Assembly (NCBI RefSeq): GCF_029637705.1
Contig: NZ_CP121252.1
Span: forward strand, 1,674,001-1,738,000
Source: Citricoccus muralis
Lineage (GTDB): Bacteria > Actinomycetota > Actinomycetes > Actinomycetales > Micrococcaceae
Direction: 5' to 3'
DNA: 64,000 bases
Shown here: one piece after another, positions 16,648 through 25,905 of the stretch
Position numbering within the stretch: position 1 is the first letter of the stretch
How the letters are laid out: the number at the start of each line of letters is the position of its first letter
Made by a program: the position numbers and the translations under genes
The notes under the pieces: model-generated
The model's database searches: none
The model's input: the letters and a program-made list of their open reading frames with translations, nothing else
Told to the model about the DNA's origin: nothing

Positions 16648-17727
16648 GTGACTGCAGATTCAACGTCCTTACAAGACCTCCACGGCGAGTACAAGGTTCC
16701 CGGCGGCAAGCTGGTCATTGCCGACCTGAGCGTCCGCAATGAACTCATCGAGTCCGCCCGCATTAACGGGGACTTCTTCCTCGAACCCGACGAGGCCCTC
16801 GACGACATTAATGCCGCGATACGCGGGATGAAGACAGACACCTCGCACGCCGATCTGCGCGCCGCCCTGGACGCATCCTTGCGTGACGACGCGGTGCTGT
16901 TCGGTTTTGATACCGCAGCCATCGCCACAGCCGTGCGCCGTGCTACCGGGTATGCCACCCGTTGGCAGGACCACACCTGGCAGATCATCCCTCCCACACC
17001 GCTGCCCATCATGACCCAATTAGCACTCGACCAGATCCTGACCGAGGATGTCGCAGCCGGTCGCCGCGCACCGGCCATGCGACTGTGGCAGTGGACCCAC
17101 CCGGCCATCGTCATCGGTTCTTTCCAGTCCTACGTCAATGAGGTCAATCCCGAAGGCGTCGCCAAACACAACGTCACCGTGGCCCGCAGGATCTCCGGCG
17201 GGGGCGCCATGTTCATGGAGCAGGACAACTGTGTCACCTATTCGCTCTACGCCCCCCTCTCTTTGGTCGACGGCATGAGCTTCAGCGATTCCTACCCGTT
17301 CTTGGACGCCTGGGTGATGCAGGCACTGGCGGACGTGGGGGTGGAGGCGTACTACAAGCCACTCAACGACATCGCCACCCCGCAAGGCAAGATCGGCGGT
17401 GCCGCACAAAAGCGACTTGCGCGCGGGGGACTGCTGCACCACATCACCATGAGCTACGACATCGACGCCGACAAGATGACCGAGGTGCTGCGCATTGGTC
17501 AGGAAAAGCTCTCCGACAAGGGCATCCGTTCAGCGAAGAAGCGGGTCGATCCATTGCGCCGCCAGACCGGGCTCAGCCGCCAACAGATCTGGGACGTCAT
17601 GATCAACGAGTTTCGGACCCGCTACGGTGCCGAGGTCGTCGAGCTCGACGATGACCTACTGCAGCGTGCCGAACAACTGGCAGAAGAGAAGTTCAACCGG
17701 CCGGAGTGGACTCACCGCGTTCCATGA
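16648..17727 (+). CDS. Lipoate-protein ligase, domain-swapped form
   Basis: 359-residue enzyme that attaches lipoate to dehydrogenase E2 subunits. The catalytic domain (about residues 105-350) has the R-R-I-S-G-G-G-A signature and the catalytic lysine loop G-K-I-G-G-A-A-Q. The N-terminal 75 residues (H-G-E-Y-K-V-P-G-G-K-L-V) look like the small accessory domain that sits at the C-terminus of E. coli LplA or is a separate protein (LplB) in Thermoplasma. Start GTG with TAGTCT 6 nt upstream. Its 3' end overlaps the convergent pepN by 35 bp. Confidence 0.85.
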   Translation: MTADSTSLQDLHGEYKVPGGKLVIADLSVRNELIESARINGDFFLEPDEALDDINAAIRGMKTDTSHADLRAALDASLRDDAVLFGFDTAAIATAVRRATGYATRWQDHTWQIIPPTPLPIMTQLALDQILTEDVAAGRRAPAMRLWQWTHPAIVIGSFQSYVNEVNPEGVAKHNVTVARRISGGGAMFMEQDNCVTYSLYAPLSLVDGMSFSDSYPFLDAWVMQALADVGVEAYYKPLNDIATPQGKIGGAAQKRLARGGLLHHITMSYDIDADKMTEVLRIGQEKLSDKGIRSAKKRVDPLRRQTGLSRQQIWDVMINEFRTRYGAEVVELDDDLLQRAEQLAEEKFNRPEWTHRVP

Positions 17728-20356
17728 GCTGAGCGTGCACCGCCCGGCGCAGATCCTCGAGTTCTTCGATGATCACCCGGCGTAGCGTGTGCGCAGCCTG
17801 CGAGTGTTCGTCCAGCCACGACTGGCCGGCCACCACCACAGGATGCTCCTCGGCCACCGCGACCCCGTCCACTTCTGCATCGTGGTATCCGGGAAACAGC
17901 CCCTCTATCGTGCGGGTTGCAATACCGATGGAGCGTCGCGTCCAAATCTGTTCCAGACTCGACCAGAATTCCGGTTCGAATCCCGAAATCAACTCCGGTC
18001 GCGACGCGGTGACGCCTTCCGCCGTTGCCGACAGCAGGTCATTGGACAGCGTCTGCCCTTCCGCGTCGATGCCCGTGAGCACCGCGTGCCAGGCGGCGTC
18101 CCTCACTGTGGCGATGGGCTGGGAGCTCACCGCCGTACGGTGCCAAACTCGGGTCATGGCATCGACTTTGACCTCCAGCTCGGTATCCAGGCGTGCCTGA
18201 TCCACTCGACCTTGTGCAGCCAGGGCAATCAGGGCAGCCCAGCGCACCTCATCGTCCACGCACAACCCCGGCGCCAAAACCCACCCCTGTTCGCGATCGG
18301 TGCTGGCGAGCTGCTCCATCTCCTCCAGCAACACCCCGGATCCGCGTGCCAGCAAGGTCAGAGTTCTCACCGCCGAACGCTGCCGGTCGGACCCGTCACC
18401 CAGCTCCGTCAGCGAGGACAACAACACGGCACCCCAGCGTTGCGCCCACTCTGCTCTGCGCTCAGCAGGAAGATACCGGTGAAGCGCGGTCACACTCTGC
18501 CGTAGCACGCCGGCGTGTAGCCCCACATCATGTAGCTCATCCGAGACCGCCATGGCCCCTTCGAGGTAACGCTCCGCCGATATTCGTCCGTCACGCACGG
18601 CATTCCACAGCGATGCCCATACGGTGGCCGAAGCCAGCGGGTCGGCAAGTGGGTGCTTGAGCACAGCAGCTAACGAGTCTTCGTCCAGATGCACGACGGC
18701 GTAGCTCAGGTCATCATCGTTGAGCAGGATCACCCGGTCTGTTGCGGCGCTGACATCCACCTCGGCGATCGGCTGCGCGGCGGCTCCGACCGTAAGTTCG
18801 TAGCCGTGTTGGGCCGTCCGGGTGAGCGCCCCCTCGTCGTCGAGCTCGTACCGGCCCACCCGGAACGTATGCGGACGTTGCGGGGCCTCGCCACCACGGG
18901 GATCTGGGTTCTGTTGGTGCACCACGGCTCCCGCGCCGTCCTCGGACCATGACAGGTGAGTTACCCCAGCGGCCTGCAACCACACGCGAGACCAGTCCTG
19001 CATCGGCCGTCCCGAAGTCTCGGAGAGCACCGCGAGAAAATCGTCGAGGCTGGCGTTACCCCATCGGTACCTTTCGAAATATATCCGTGACGCCGCATTG
19101 AAAGCATCTTCACCCACATGAGCCACGAGTTGTTTCAACACGGAAGCACCCTTGGCATAGGTGATGCCGTCGAAGTTCTGGCGCGTCGCCTCCAGGTCAG
19201 CAATATCAGCAACGATCGGATGCGTGGTCGAATACTGGTCCTGTACATAGGCCCACGCTTTGCGGCGGTGGGCGAACGTGGCCCAAGCACCCTCGAACCG
19301 GGTGGCCCGGTCCACCGCCAAGGTACCCATGTAGTCGGCGAAGGACTCTTTCAGCCACAGACCGTCCCACCAACGCATGGTCACCAAGTCTCCGAACCAC
19401 ATGTGTGCCATCTCGTGCATGATGGTGGTGGCCCGGGCCTGCCGTTGTGCTTCGGTCGCCTGTGAGGTGGGGATATAGTGCTCGGTGAAGGTCACCAGTC
19501 CCGGGTTCTCCATCGCACCGAGGTTGTATTCGGGCACGAACGCCTGGTCGTACTTCCCCCAGGGATAGGCCACCCCGAACAGATCGTGGAAGAAATCCAG
19601 CCCGGACCGAGTGATCGCGAAAATCTCCTCGGTATCAACGTGTTCGGCCAGCGAGTCACGGGCGAAGATGCGGAGATTGATGGGATCCGAACCGGACTGC
19701 GGGTGCCCGTCCCATCGATCTGTCCACTGCCGGTAAGGCCCGGCCAACAGCGTGGTGATGTAGGTGGATTGTGGGGGAGTCGCGGCAAAGTCCACGGTCG
19801 CCACACCCTCGTGGATCGTGTGCGACATCTCGTCCTGGTTGGAGGCCAGCACCCAGTCTTCCCGACCCTTCAGGTGGAAGGTAAAGCGGGCCTTGAGATC
19901 CGGTTGCTCGAAATTCGGAAACACCCGCCGCGCATCGGCCGGTTCGTACTGGGTATACAGATAGACCCGCCCATCTCCTGGGTCGCGGAAACGGTGCATG
20001 CCCTCGCCCGACGTGGAGAAGTAGCTGGCGGATTCGATTCGTACCTCGTTGTGTTCCTGCAGTCGAGGCAGCAAAATACGCGCGGCCCCCACCGTGGTCT
20101 CCAGCGGCAGTTCCTTACCGTTGAGCACCACCCGGTGCACCTCGGCGTGGAGGGAATCCAAGAACGTGGTGGCGCCGGGGACATGGCAGTCGAATCGGAT
20201 CACCGTGGCGACAGGGTAGGTGTCCTCGTCCAGATTTTCGGCCCGACTCAGATCGACGGTGACATCGTAGTCAAACACGGTGACCAGTGTTGCTCGGGTC
20301 TCCGCCTCATCGCGGTGCAGGTTTTTGTGATCCAGATCAAGCTCAGGGGAGGTCAT
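17693..20356 (-). CDS. pepN: Aminopeptidase N (M1 family metallopeptidase)
   Basis: 887-residue cytosolic zinc aminopeptidase that trims N-terminal residues of peptides. The substrate loop G-A-M-E-N-P-G and the zinc site H-E-M-A-H with the third ligand Glu in W-L-K-E-S-F-A lie near residues 280-345, as in M1 enzymes. The C-terminal ERAP1-like helical domain is complete. No signal peptide. Peptides from the proteasome encoded further right would be natural substrates. The last 35 bp overlap the lipoate ligase gene. Confidence 0.94.
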   Translation of the reverse strand: MTSPELDLDHKNLHRDEAETRATLVTVFDYDVTVDLSRAENLDEDTYPVATVIRFDCHVPGATTFLDSLHAEVHRVVLNGKELPLETTVGAARILLPRLQEHNEVRIESASYFSTSGEGMHRFRDPGDGRVYLYTQYEPADARRVFPNFEQPDLKARFTFHLKGREDWVLASNQDEMSHTIHEGVATVDFAATPPQSTYITTLLAGPYRQWTDRWDGHPQSGSDPINLRIFARDSLAEHVDTEEIFAITRSGLDFFHDLFGVAYPWGKYDQAFVPEYNLGAMENPGLVTFTEHYIPTSQATEAQRQARATTIMHEMAHMWFGDLVTMRWWDGLWLKESFADYMGTLAVDRATRFEGAWATFAHRRKAWAYVQDQYSTTHPIVADIADLEATRQNFDGITYAKGASVLKQLVAHVGEDAFNAASRIYFERYRWGNASLDDFLAVLSETSGRPMQDWSRVWLQAAGVTHLSWSEDGAGAVVHQQNPDPRGGEAPQRPHTFRVGRYELDDEGALTRTAQHGYELTVGAAAQPIAEVDVSAATDRVILLNDDDLSYAVVHLDEDSLAAVLKHPLADPLASATVWASLWNAVRDGRISAERYLEGAMAVSDELHDVGLHAGVLRQSVTALHRYLPAERRAEWAQRWGAVLLSSLTELGDGSDRQRSAVRTLTLLARGSGVLLEEMEQLASTDREQGWVLAPGLCVDDEVRWAALIALAAQGRVDQARLDTELEVKVDAMTRVWHRTAVSSQPIATVRDAAWHAVLTGIDAEGQTLSNDLLSATAEGVTASRPELISGFEPEFWSSLEQIWTRRSIGIATRTIEGLFPGYHDAEVDGVAVAEEHPVVVAGQSWLDEHSQAAHTLRRVIIEELEDLRRAVHAQLMERGESTPAG

Positions 20357-20389
20357 CCCTCTATTGAACCATCTCTACTCGACGGCGAA

Positions 20390-21640
20390 TCAGGCCCCCG
20401 GCTCGGCTGTGATGGCGTGGTTCTTCGCCACCACTGTCAGCCCGGACTCCGTGACCGTGAACCCGCGTGCTTCATCTTCCTCACGGTCGAATCCGATGCG
20501 CACTCCCGCCGGAATTGCCACGTTCTTATCGACGATGGCGTTGCGCACTTGGGCGCCCTCACCGACGAGGACGTTATCGAGGAGCACCGATTGTTCAACC
20601 CATGCATCGTGATTGACCCGTGCCGAGGTCGACAGCACCGACTGTGCGACAGTGCCCCCGGAAATCACCACCCCCTGGGACAGAATGGAATCGACCGCCG
20701 TGCCCGGCCGCTTCGTCGCAGAACGCACCAGCTTGGCCGGTGGGGAGATCTGTTGCCGAGTAAAAATCGGCCATTCGTCGTTGTAGAGGTCGAATTCTGG
20801 CCAGGGGCTCACCAGGTCCATGTGCGCCTCATAATACGAATCCAAGGTCCCGACGTCGCGCCAGTAATGTACGCCCGCGTCTTGGCCGGGTACATCGTTG
20901 TGGGTGAAGTCGTAGACGCCGCACGAGCCTTTCTCCACAAACCAGGGGATGATGTCTCCACCCATGTCGTGCTTGGTGTCCTCGGTGGCGGCATCCTTGT
21001 TTAGGGCTTCCACCAAAGCGTCCTTCGTGAAGACGTAGTTACCCATCGAGGCAAGGAATTGGGTGGGGTCATCGGGCAGGCCCGGCGTGGACTTCGGCTT
21101 CTCCACGAAACGGGCGATTTTGCGGGGGTCTTTGGAATCCGTTTCGATGACGCCAAACGACGAAGCGTATTCCAGCGGCTGACGCACTGCCGCCACGGTG
21201 GCATGGGCGCCGGAGTCTATGTGTTGCTGCACCATTTGCTCGAAATCCATACGGTACACGTGATCCGCACCGATGACCACGACAATATCTGGGCGAGCAT
21301 CGGAGATGAGGTTCATGGACTGATAGATGGCGTTGGCGGAGCCGAGGAACCATTCCTTGCCACGACGTTGCTGGGCAGGCACCGAGGCAACATAATTCTG
21401 CAACAGCGTGGACATACGCCACGTCTCGGAAATGTGCCGATCCAGTGAATGCGACTTGTACTGGGTGAGGACCACGATCTTCAGGTAATGCGAGTTCACC
21501 AGATTCGACAGCGCGAAATCGATCAGCCGATATTGACCGGCGAACGGCACAGCCGGTTTGGCCCGGTCAGCGGTCAACGGCATCAGCCGCTTCCCCTCGC
21601 CACCGGCGAGAACGATTGCTAGTACCTTCTTCTGTGCCAC
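20390..21640 (-). CDS. glgC: Glucose-1-phosphate adenylyltransferase GlgC
   Basis: 416-residue enzyme making ADP-glucose from glucose-1-phosphate and ATP, the committed step of glycogen synthesis. It has the nucleotide motif L-A-G-G-E-G-K-R-L near the N-terminus, F-V-E-K-P around residue 190, the H-Y-W-R-D-V-G-T segment, and a left-handed beta-helix C-terminus. GTG at 21640 is chosen because GAGGAG lies 4 nt upstream; an upstream TTG would bypass it. Divergent from glgM, which uses the product. Confidence 0.93.
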   Translation of the reverse strand: MAQKKVLAIVLAGGEGKRLMPLTADRAKPAVPFAGQYRLIDFALSNLVNSHYLKIVVLTQYKSHSLDRHISETWRMSTLLQNYVASVPAQQRRGKEWFLGSANAIYQSMNLISDARPDIVVVIGADHVYRMDFEQMVQQHIDSGAHATVAAVRQPLEYASSFGVIETDSKDPRKIARFVEKPKSTPGLPDDPTQFLASMGNYVFTKDALVEALNKDAATEDTKHDMGGDIIPWFVEKGSCGVYDFTHNDVPGQDAGVHYWRDVGTLDSYYEAHMDLVSPWPEFDLYNDEWPIFTRQQISPPAKLVRSATKRPGTAVDSILSQGVVISGGTVAQSVLSTSARVNHDAWVEQSVLLDNVLVGEGAQVRNAIVDKNVAIPAGVRIGFDREEDEARGFTVTESGLTVVAKNHAITAEPGA

Positions 21641-21792
21641 TGCACTCCTCAATCGTTTCAAGGGATCCTTCAGGTTGAGAGTATCCAGCCACCATCGTTT
21701 TTGCCATAGTTCAACCGCGTTTATTCACATGACTTCGTAGTAACGGCACCGCGTGCGTCGCCGGAAGCTATCGGCGCCATGAGAGCGTGGCA

Positions 21793-21798
21793 TACGGT
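21793..21798 (+). promoter_or_regulatory. -10 box TACGGT, leaderless promoter of glgM
   Basis: TACGGT lies exactly 6 nt before the GTG at 21805 and supports that codon over the GTG at 21787. Confidence 0.45.
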
Positions 21799-21804
21799 GG
21801 GATC

Positions 21805-23010
21805 GTGAGAATCGATATCGTCACCAAAGAGTTCCCTCCAGAGATCTACGGCGGGGCTGGAGTCCACGTTGCCGAGCTGTCACGCGTATTGGCTTCGCAT
21901 GTTGACCTCCGCGTTCATGCCTTCGGCGCACCCCGCGACGCCGACTATCACGGGGCTTCTGTCACGAGCTATCAGACGCCAGAGACGCTGGCTTCGGCGA
22001 ATGCTGCCGTGCAGACCCTGGGCACCGACGTGGGCATGCTCTCTGGATTCGACGGCACCGATCTCATACACACCCACACGTGGTATGCCAACATGGCCGG
22101 CCACCTCGGCTCGCTACTCTACGATATCCCGCACGTTCTCTCCGCCCATTCCTTAGAGCCGTTGCGCCCGTGGAAAGCTGAGCAACTCGGCGGTGGCTAC
22201 CGACTGTCGAGTTGGGCTGAGGCCACCGCCTATGATTCGGCCGCCGGGATCATTGCGGTATCCGAGGGCATGCGACGCGACATTATCAAGGCGTATCCCG
22301 GGGTGGACCCCGAGAAACTCCACGTGGTGCACAACGGCATCGACACCACCATCTGGACACCACAACATGACGTGGACGCACTCGAGAAGCGTGGCATCGA
22401 CCCGCATCGGGAAACGGTGGCGTTCGTCGGTCGAGTGACACGACAAAAGGGTGTTCCTTACCTGCTCCGAGCTGCCCGCCTCTTGGACTCGAGTGTGCAG
22501 CTCGTGCTCTGCCTGGGAGCCGCTGACACGCCTGAACTCGCAGCCGAAGTTAATGCGCTCTTGGACGAACTGCGTTCCCAGCGTGACGGAGTCTTCGTTA
22601 TCGAAGGCATGGTGCCCCGCGCCGAGATCACCCAGGTGCTTTCCCAAGCCACCGTGTTTGCCTGCCCCTCAATCTATGAACCGCTGGGCATCGTCAATCT
22701 GGAAGCGATGGCTTGCGGCACAGCCGTGGTAGCCTCAGCCACCGGTGGGATTCCCGAGGTTGTTGAAGACGGCGCTACCGGCATGCTGGTGCCCCTGGAT
22801 CAGGTGGACGACGGATCCGGCACCCCCTTGGACGAAGAACAGTTCGTGGCCGATTTCGCGGCTGCACTCACAGAGGTACTTTCCGACCCTGAACACGCTC
22901 AGCAGATGGGGGAGCGCGGCCGGGTGCGAGCCCAGGAATACTTCTCTTGGGAGTCCATTGCCGAAAAGACGGTCAATGTTTATCAAACAGTGCTGGGGCA
23001 GGATCGGTGA
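21805..23010 (+). CDS. glgM: GT4 glycogen synthase / maltose-1-phosphate synthase (GlgA/GlgM type)
   Basis: 401-residue GT4 glycosyltransferase using ADP-glucose. The N-terminus has the K-E-F-P-P-E-I-Y-G-G-A-G-V-H glycan-binding motif and the C-terminal domain has P-S-I-Y-E-P-L-G-I-V-N-L-E-A-M-A, the nucleotide-sugar site. In Mycobacterium this family (GlgM) makes maltose-1-phosphate; older annotations call it GlgA. Whether it elongates glucan or makes maltose-1-phosphate here is open; no glgE lies in the window. The start is GTG at 21805, favoured by the TACGGT box. A hairpin overlaps the stop codon. Confidence 0.88.
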   Translation: MRIDIVTKEFPPEIYGGAGVHVAELSRVLASHVDLRVHAFGAPRDADYHGASVTSYQTPETLASANAAVQTLGTDVGMLSGFDGTDLIHTHTWYANMAGHLGSLLYDIPHVLSAHSLEPLRPWKAEQLGGGYRLSSWAEATAYDSAAGIIAVSEGMRRDIIKAYPGVDPEKLHVVHNGIDTTIWTPQHDVDALEKRGIDPHRETVAFVGRVTRQKGVPYLLRAARLLDSSVQLVLCLGAADTPELAAEVNALLDELRSQRDGVFVIEGMVPRAEITQVLSQATVFACPSIYEPLGIVNLEAMACGTAVVASATGGIPEVVEDGATGMLVPLDQVDDGSGTPLDEEQFVADFAAALTEVLSDPEHAQQMGERGRVRAQEYFSWESIAEKTVNVYQTVLGQDR

Positions 23011-23022
23011 TCCTGCCCCAGC
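22992..23022 (+). terminator. Terminator overlapping the glgM stop codon
   Basis: A perfect 14-bp stem (arms 22992-23005 and 23009-23022) with a 3-nt GGT loop covers the TGA stop. It is symmetrical, so it may also stop transcription arriving from the convergent acyl-CoA oxidase gene. Confidence 0.75.
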
Positions 23023-23050
23023 AACCGGCGTTTAATCCGCGAGTTCGCGT

Positions 23051-25129
23051 TTAGCGCTTCCCAGCCTTGGCCTCCGCTTTGCGAGCTGCCTTGGCTTCGG
23101 CCTTACGGCGTGCGTTGAGCACCTTTTCATCCAGCGGTGCGTTGCCGTCAGCGCGCAACCGACGGAAGTACTCCGCGGCTTCTTCCTGACGAACCTGTTC
23201 TTCCCCAGTAGCCACATCCATACGAAGGTGGTCCTGTTCGAAGCCGAAGGAGTCCACCAGATCCTGCGCGTAGGGACGCAGTCGAGCCGCGAGACGGTTC
23301 GTGTAGCCGCGCAGAGTGCGTGCACGCTGCTGAGAGATGCGACCGTTCTCAATGAACCAACCCAGGTCACGCTCGATCTCGTTGAGAACGAATAGGTCCC
23401 GAAGCCACGTCATCACGGTGCGAGTGTCTTCGTCCTTGACCTGGTCCAGGGCCTCCGTGAAGGTCTCCCACTGCAGCAGAACGGCTTGCGCCTTGGCCGC
23501 ATCAATGAGCTGGAACTGGTTTTCATTGAAGACGCGCGCCTGCTCGGCCTGCGACTTCTTGGCCACCGGCATCATCGCGGTGCCGATCTCAGTGACATGC
23601 ACGCGAACTCGGTCGGTAAGCAGGGCACGCTGCACCTCAGGATCCTTGAACCAGTTCGCGGACTTCCGCTCCGAACCCACATCCTGAACGGTCTGCACTA
23701 CGCGGCGCAGGCCGGAACGCTGCACCACGGCTTCCGAAGCGCGATCGGCGACGAACCGAGACAATACGCCCACGGACATGTTCGACAGTTCCTTGGAGAA
23801 GTCGGTCAGCAGGCGTTTGCCGACCAGCTGGAGCAGCACATTGTTATCGCCCTCGAAGGTGACGTAGATATCCAGATCTGCGCGCAGGCTCGCAAAGCGG
23901 TTCTTCGCCATGAAACCAGCACCACCGCAGGCCTCGCGGGCTTCCTGAAGTGTATCCAGCGCGTTCCAGGTGGTCATCGGCTTAATAGCAGCGGCCAGCG
24001 TCTCGAGTTCCTGACGGTTATCGTCATCGTCGGCGGCACCGGAAAACACCTCATCGAACTTCTCGAGCAGGGTGTTCGCTGAGAACATGTCGGCGTACGT
24101 ACGGGCCAAACGATCGATCAGCCGGCGCTGGTGTAGCTGGTAGTCCAGCAGCACTTCTTCTTCGGTGTCCGAGCTGGCGTTGAACTGACGACGCTGGTTT
24201 CCGTAGGTAATCGCGCCCGTCAGCGCCAAGGCGGAGGTCACTGCCGAGGACATCGACAGCGAGACACGACCCTGCACGAGTGTGCCCAGCATCGTAAAGA
24301 AGCGGCGCCCGGGGGACTCAATCGGGGAAGTGTAGACACCGTTTTCGTCGACGTTGCCGTAGCGATTCAGCAGGTTGGTGCGCGGAACGCGCACGTGGGT
24401 GAAGTGCAGACGACCGTTGTCGACGCCGTTCAGTCCACCTTTAACGCCATCGTCTTCGCCGCCCACACCGGGCAGGAATTCGCCGTTGTCGTCACGAATC
24501 GGAACGAAGAAACAGTGAACACCGTGATTCACTCCCTGGGTGATCAGCTGAGCGAACACTACGGCTGCGCGACCGTGCAGGGCAGCGTTGCCGAGGTATT
24601 CCTTCCACGCCGCCTTGAAGGGTGTGTGAATCTCAAATTCGTCCGACTCTGGCAGGTAGGTAGCGGTGGTGGCCAGCGAGGCGACATCAGAGCCGTGACC
24701 GATCTCGGTCATGGCAAAGGCGCCGGGAAGGCTCAGATCCATAATCTGTGGCAGCCAAGCCTCGTGGTGCTGCTCGGTACCCAGGTGCAGGATCGCGGCG
24801 CCAAACAGGCCCCACTGCACGCCCGCCTTGATCTGCATTGACGGGTCACCCAGCACCAGCTCGCTGAAGCCGGCAATATTGCCGCCGTGGTTGTCCTCGC
24901 CACCGAAGCGGGAAGGGAAGGCCTTCTGCACTGCGTGTTCGTCGACCAGGGCCTGAAGCTGGCCCAGAGTCCGCTCACGGTGCTCGGTGTAGGGCTGTCC
25001 CTCGATCTTGTGATATTCGGGATTCTTCATGCGATCGCGAGAATCGCGGCGTTCGTCGGCCCAGCGGCCCAGCAGTAGATCCTGGACCAACTGCTGGTTG
25101 ATGTTGAGCTGAGAAGCGTTGGGTGACAT
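23051..25129 (-). CDS. Acyl-CoA oxidase/dehydrogenase family protein
   Basis: 692-residue flavoprotein for the first step of fatty acyl-CoA oxidation. The length, the G-A-F-A-M-T-E-I-G-H-G-S-D motif (about residues 136-148) and the T-F-E-G-D-N motif (about residue 432, containing the presumed catalytic Glu) match acyl-CoA oxidases better than ordinary acyl-CoA dehydrogenases. A roughly 35-residue C-terminal tail is basic and Ala-rich with A-E-A-K-A repeated. It is downstream of a tetR gene (27 bp gap) and faces the thiolase operon; in mycobacteria the matching site holds fadE5 beside fadA2-fabG4-htdX. Confidence 0.85.
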   Translation of the reverse strand: MSPNASQLNINQQLVQDLLLGRWADERRDSRDRMKNPEYHKIEGQPYTEHRERTLGQLQALVDEHAVQKAFPSRFGGEDNHGGNIAGFSELVLGDPSMQIKAGVQWGLFGAAILHLGTEQHHEAWLPQIMDLSLPGAFAMTEIGHGSDVASLATTATYLPESDEFEIHTPFKAAWKEYLGNAALHGRAAVVFAQLITQGVNHGVHCFFVPIRDDNGEFLPGVGGEDDGVKGGLNGVDNGRLHFTHVRVPRTNLLNRYGNVDENGVYTSPIESPGRRFFTMLGTLVQGRVSLSMSSAVTSALALTGAITYGNQRRQFNASSDTEEEVLLDYQLHQRRLIDRLARTYADMFSANTLLEKFDEVFSGAADDDDNRQELETLAAAIKPMTTWNALDTLQEAREACGGAGFMAKNRFASLRADLDIYVTFEGDNNVLLQLVGKRLLTDFSKELSNMSVGVLSRFVADRASEAVVQRSGLRRVVQTVQDVGSERKSANWFKDPEVQRALLTDRVRVHVTEIGTAMMPVAKKSQAEQARVFNENQFQLIDAAKAQAVLLQWETFTEALDQVKDEDTRTVMTWLRDLFVLNEIERDLGWFIENGRISQQRARTLRGYTNRLAARLRPYAQDLVDSFGFEQDHLRMDVATGEEQVRQEEAAEYFRRLRADGNAPLDEKVLNARRKAEAKAARKAEAKAGKR

Positions 25130-25156
25130 GGGATGCTCCTTAAAGTTAGCGGGCGT

Positions 25157-25825
25157 TCAAGCGTGTCTGGGTGGCGTAGTGGGCTGGATCGTGCGAGAGG
25201 GCTGGAACCCCTGCACCAGCCAACGGGTGATATAGCGGGCCAGCTGCGGGGCGGTGGGCCGATCCTCGTGTGGAGGTTCGGTCAGCCACTGCTCACCGGC
25301 GTGGCGGATAAATCCGATCGCGGCGGTCGACCAATAAGTGGCGGACACGCGAGCGGCCATGTTTTCGCGGTGTTCGGGCTTCGTCTCGACCACGAATCGT
25401 TCGTGGATCGTGGACATCACATCGGCGATACCGGAGAAAAACTCTGAAGTTTCACCATCGGACTCCGTAGAGAACGTGTAGACGTTCGGTGAGGATTCGG
25501 CGAGTTCCAGGTAGATCCTGATCATGGTCTGCAACGCTTCGAGCGGGTTATCCTTGCCTCGAGCAGCGCGGAGCAACTCGGTGGCCACGAACTCTGTGGC
25601 CTTTTCGCCTACCGCGCGCTGTAGCCCATTTTTATCTCCGAAGTATCGATAAAACACCGATTTCGATGTTCCTGCATGCGCAGCGATTTCGTCCATCGAC
25701 GCGGATGGACCGAGATCGTGCACGGCAGCGCGAGCGGATTTGATGAGTTCATCACGGCGCTCACGGCGGTGCTGGTCCCAGCGCGTGTTACGGCCGTCCG
25801 AATTGATCGCCTCATGAGTGTTCAC
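25157..25825 (-). CDS. TetR family repressor of the fatty-acid oxidation island
   Basis: 222-residue regulator. The N-terminal helix-turn-helix (about residues 25-75) has the TetR pattern S-M-D-E-I-A-A-H-A-G-T-S-K-S-V-F-Y-R-Y-F-G-D-K-N-G-L; the C-terminal part would bind an acyl-CoA or fatty acid ligand. The GTG start at 25825 is 7 nt after a TACGCT box, so the mRNA is probably leaderless. It lies upstream of the oxidase gene and divergent from the thiolase, with a palindrome between that spans both promoters, arguing for autoregulation and control of both arms. Confidence 0.85.
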   Translation of the reverse strand: MNTHEAINSDGRNTRWDQHRRERRDELIKSARAAVHDLGPSASMDEIAAHAGTSKSVFYRYFGDKNGLQRAVGEKATEFVATELLRAARGKDNPLEALQTMIRIYLELAESSPNVYTFSTESDGETSEFFSGIADVMSTIHERFVVETKPEHRENMAARVSATYWSTAAIGFIRHAGEQWLTEPPHEDRPTAPQLARYITRWLVQGFQPSRTIQPTTPPRHA

Positions 25826-25831
25826 GATACT

Positions 25832-25850
25832 CAGCGTATCAGGTACGCTG
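25832..25850. promoter_or_regulatory. TetR-type palindromic operator embracing two facing -10 boxes
   Basis: Perfect inverted repeat CAGCGTA - 5 nt - TACGCTG. The right arm contains TACGCT (25844-25849) as -10 for the thiolase operon, and the left arm contains TACGCT on the minus strand (25838-25833), 7 nt before the tetR GTG. A dimer bound here would block both promoters. Candidate -35 hexamers are TTCACG (25821-25826, plus) and TTACTG (25861-25856, minus). Confidence 0.65.
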
Positions 25851-25905
25851 GATTTCAGTAATAGCCATCACAGTTTCCGACCATATTCGTTGACAAGGAG
25901 TTTCC

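Noticed and set aside
19478-21004. Open frame of 508 codons on the plus strand
   Set aside because: It is antisense across pepN and glgC, both with clear catalytic motifs. High-GC third positions open long antisense frames; the translation shows no domain.
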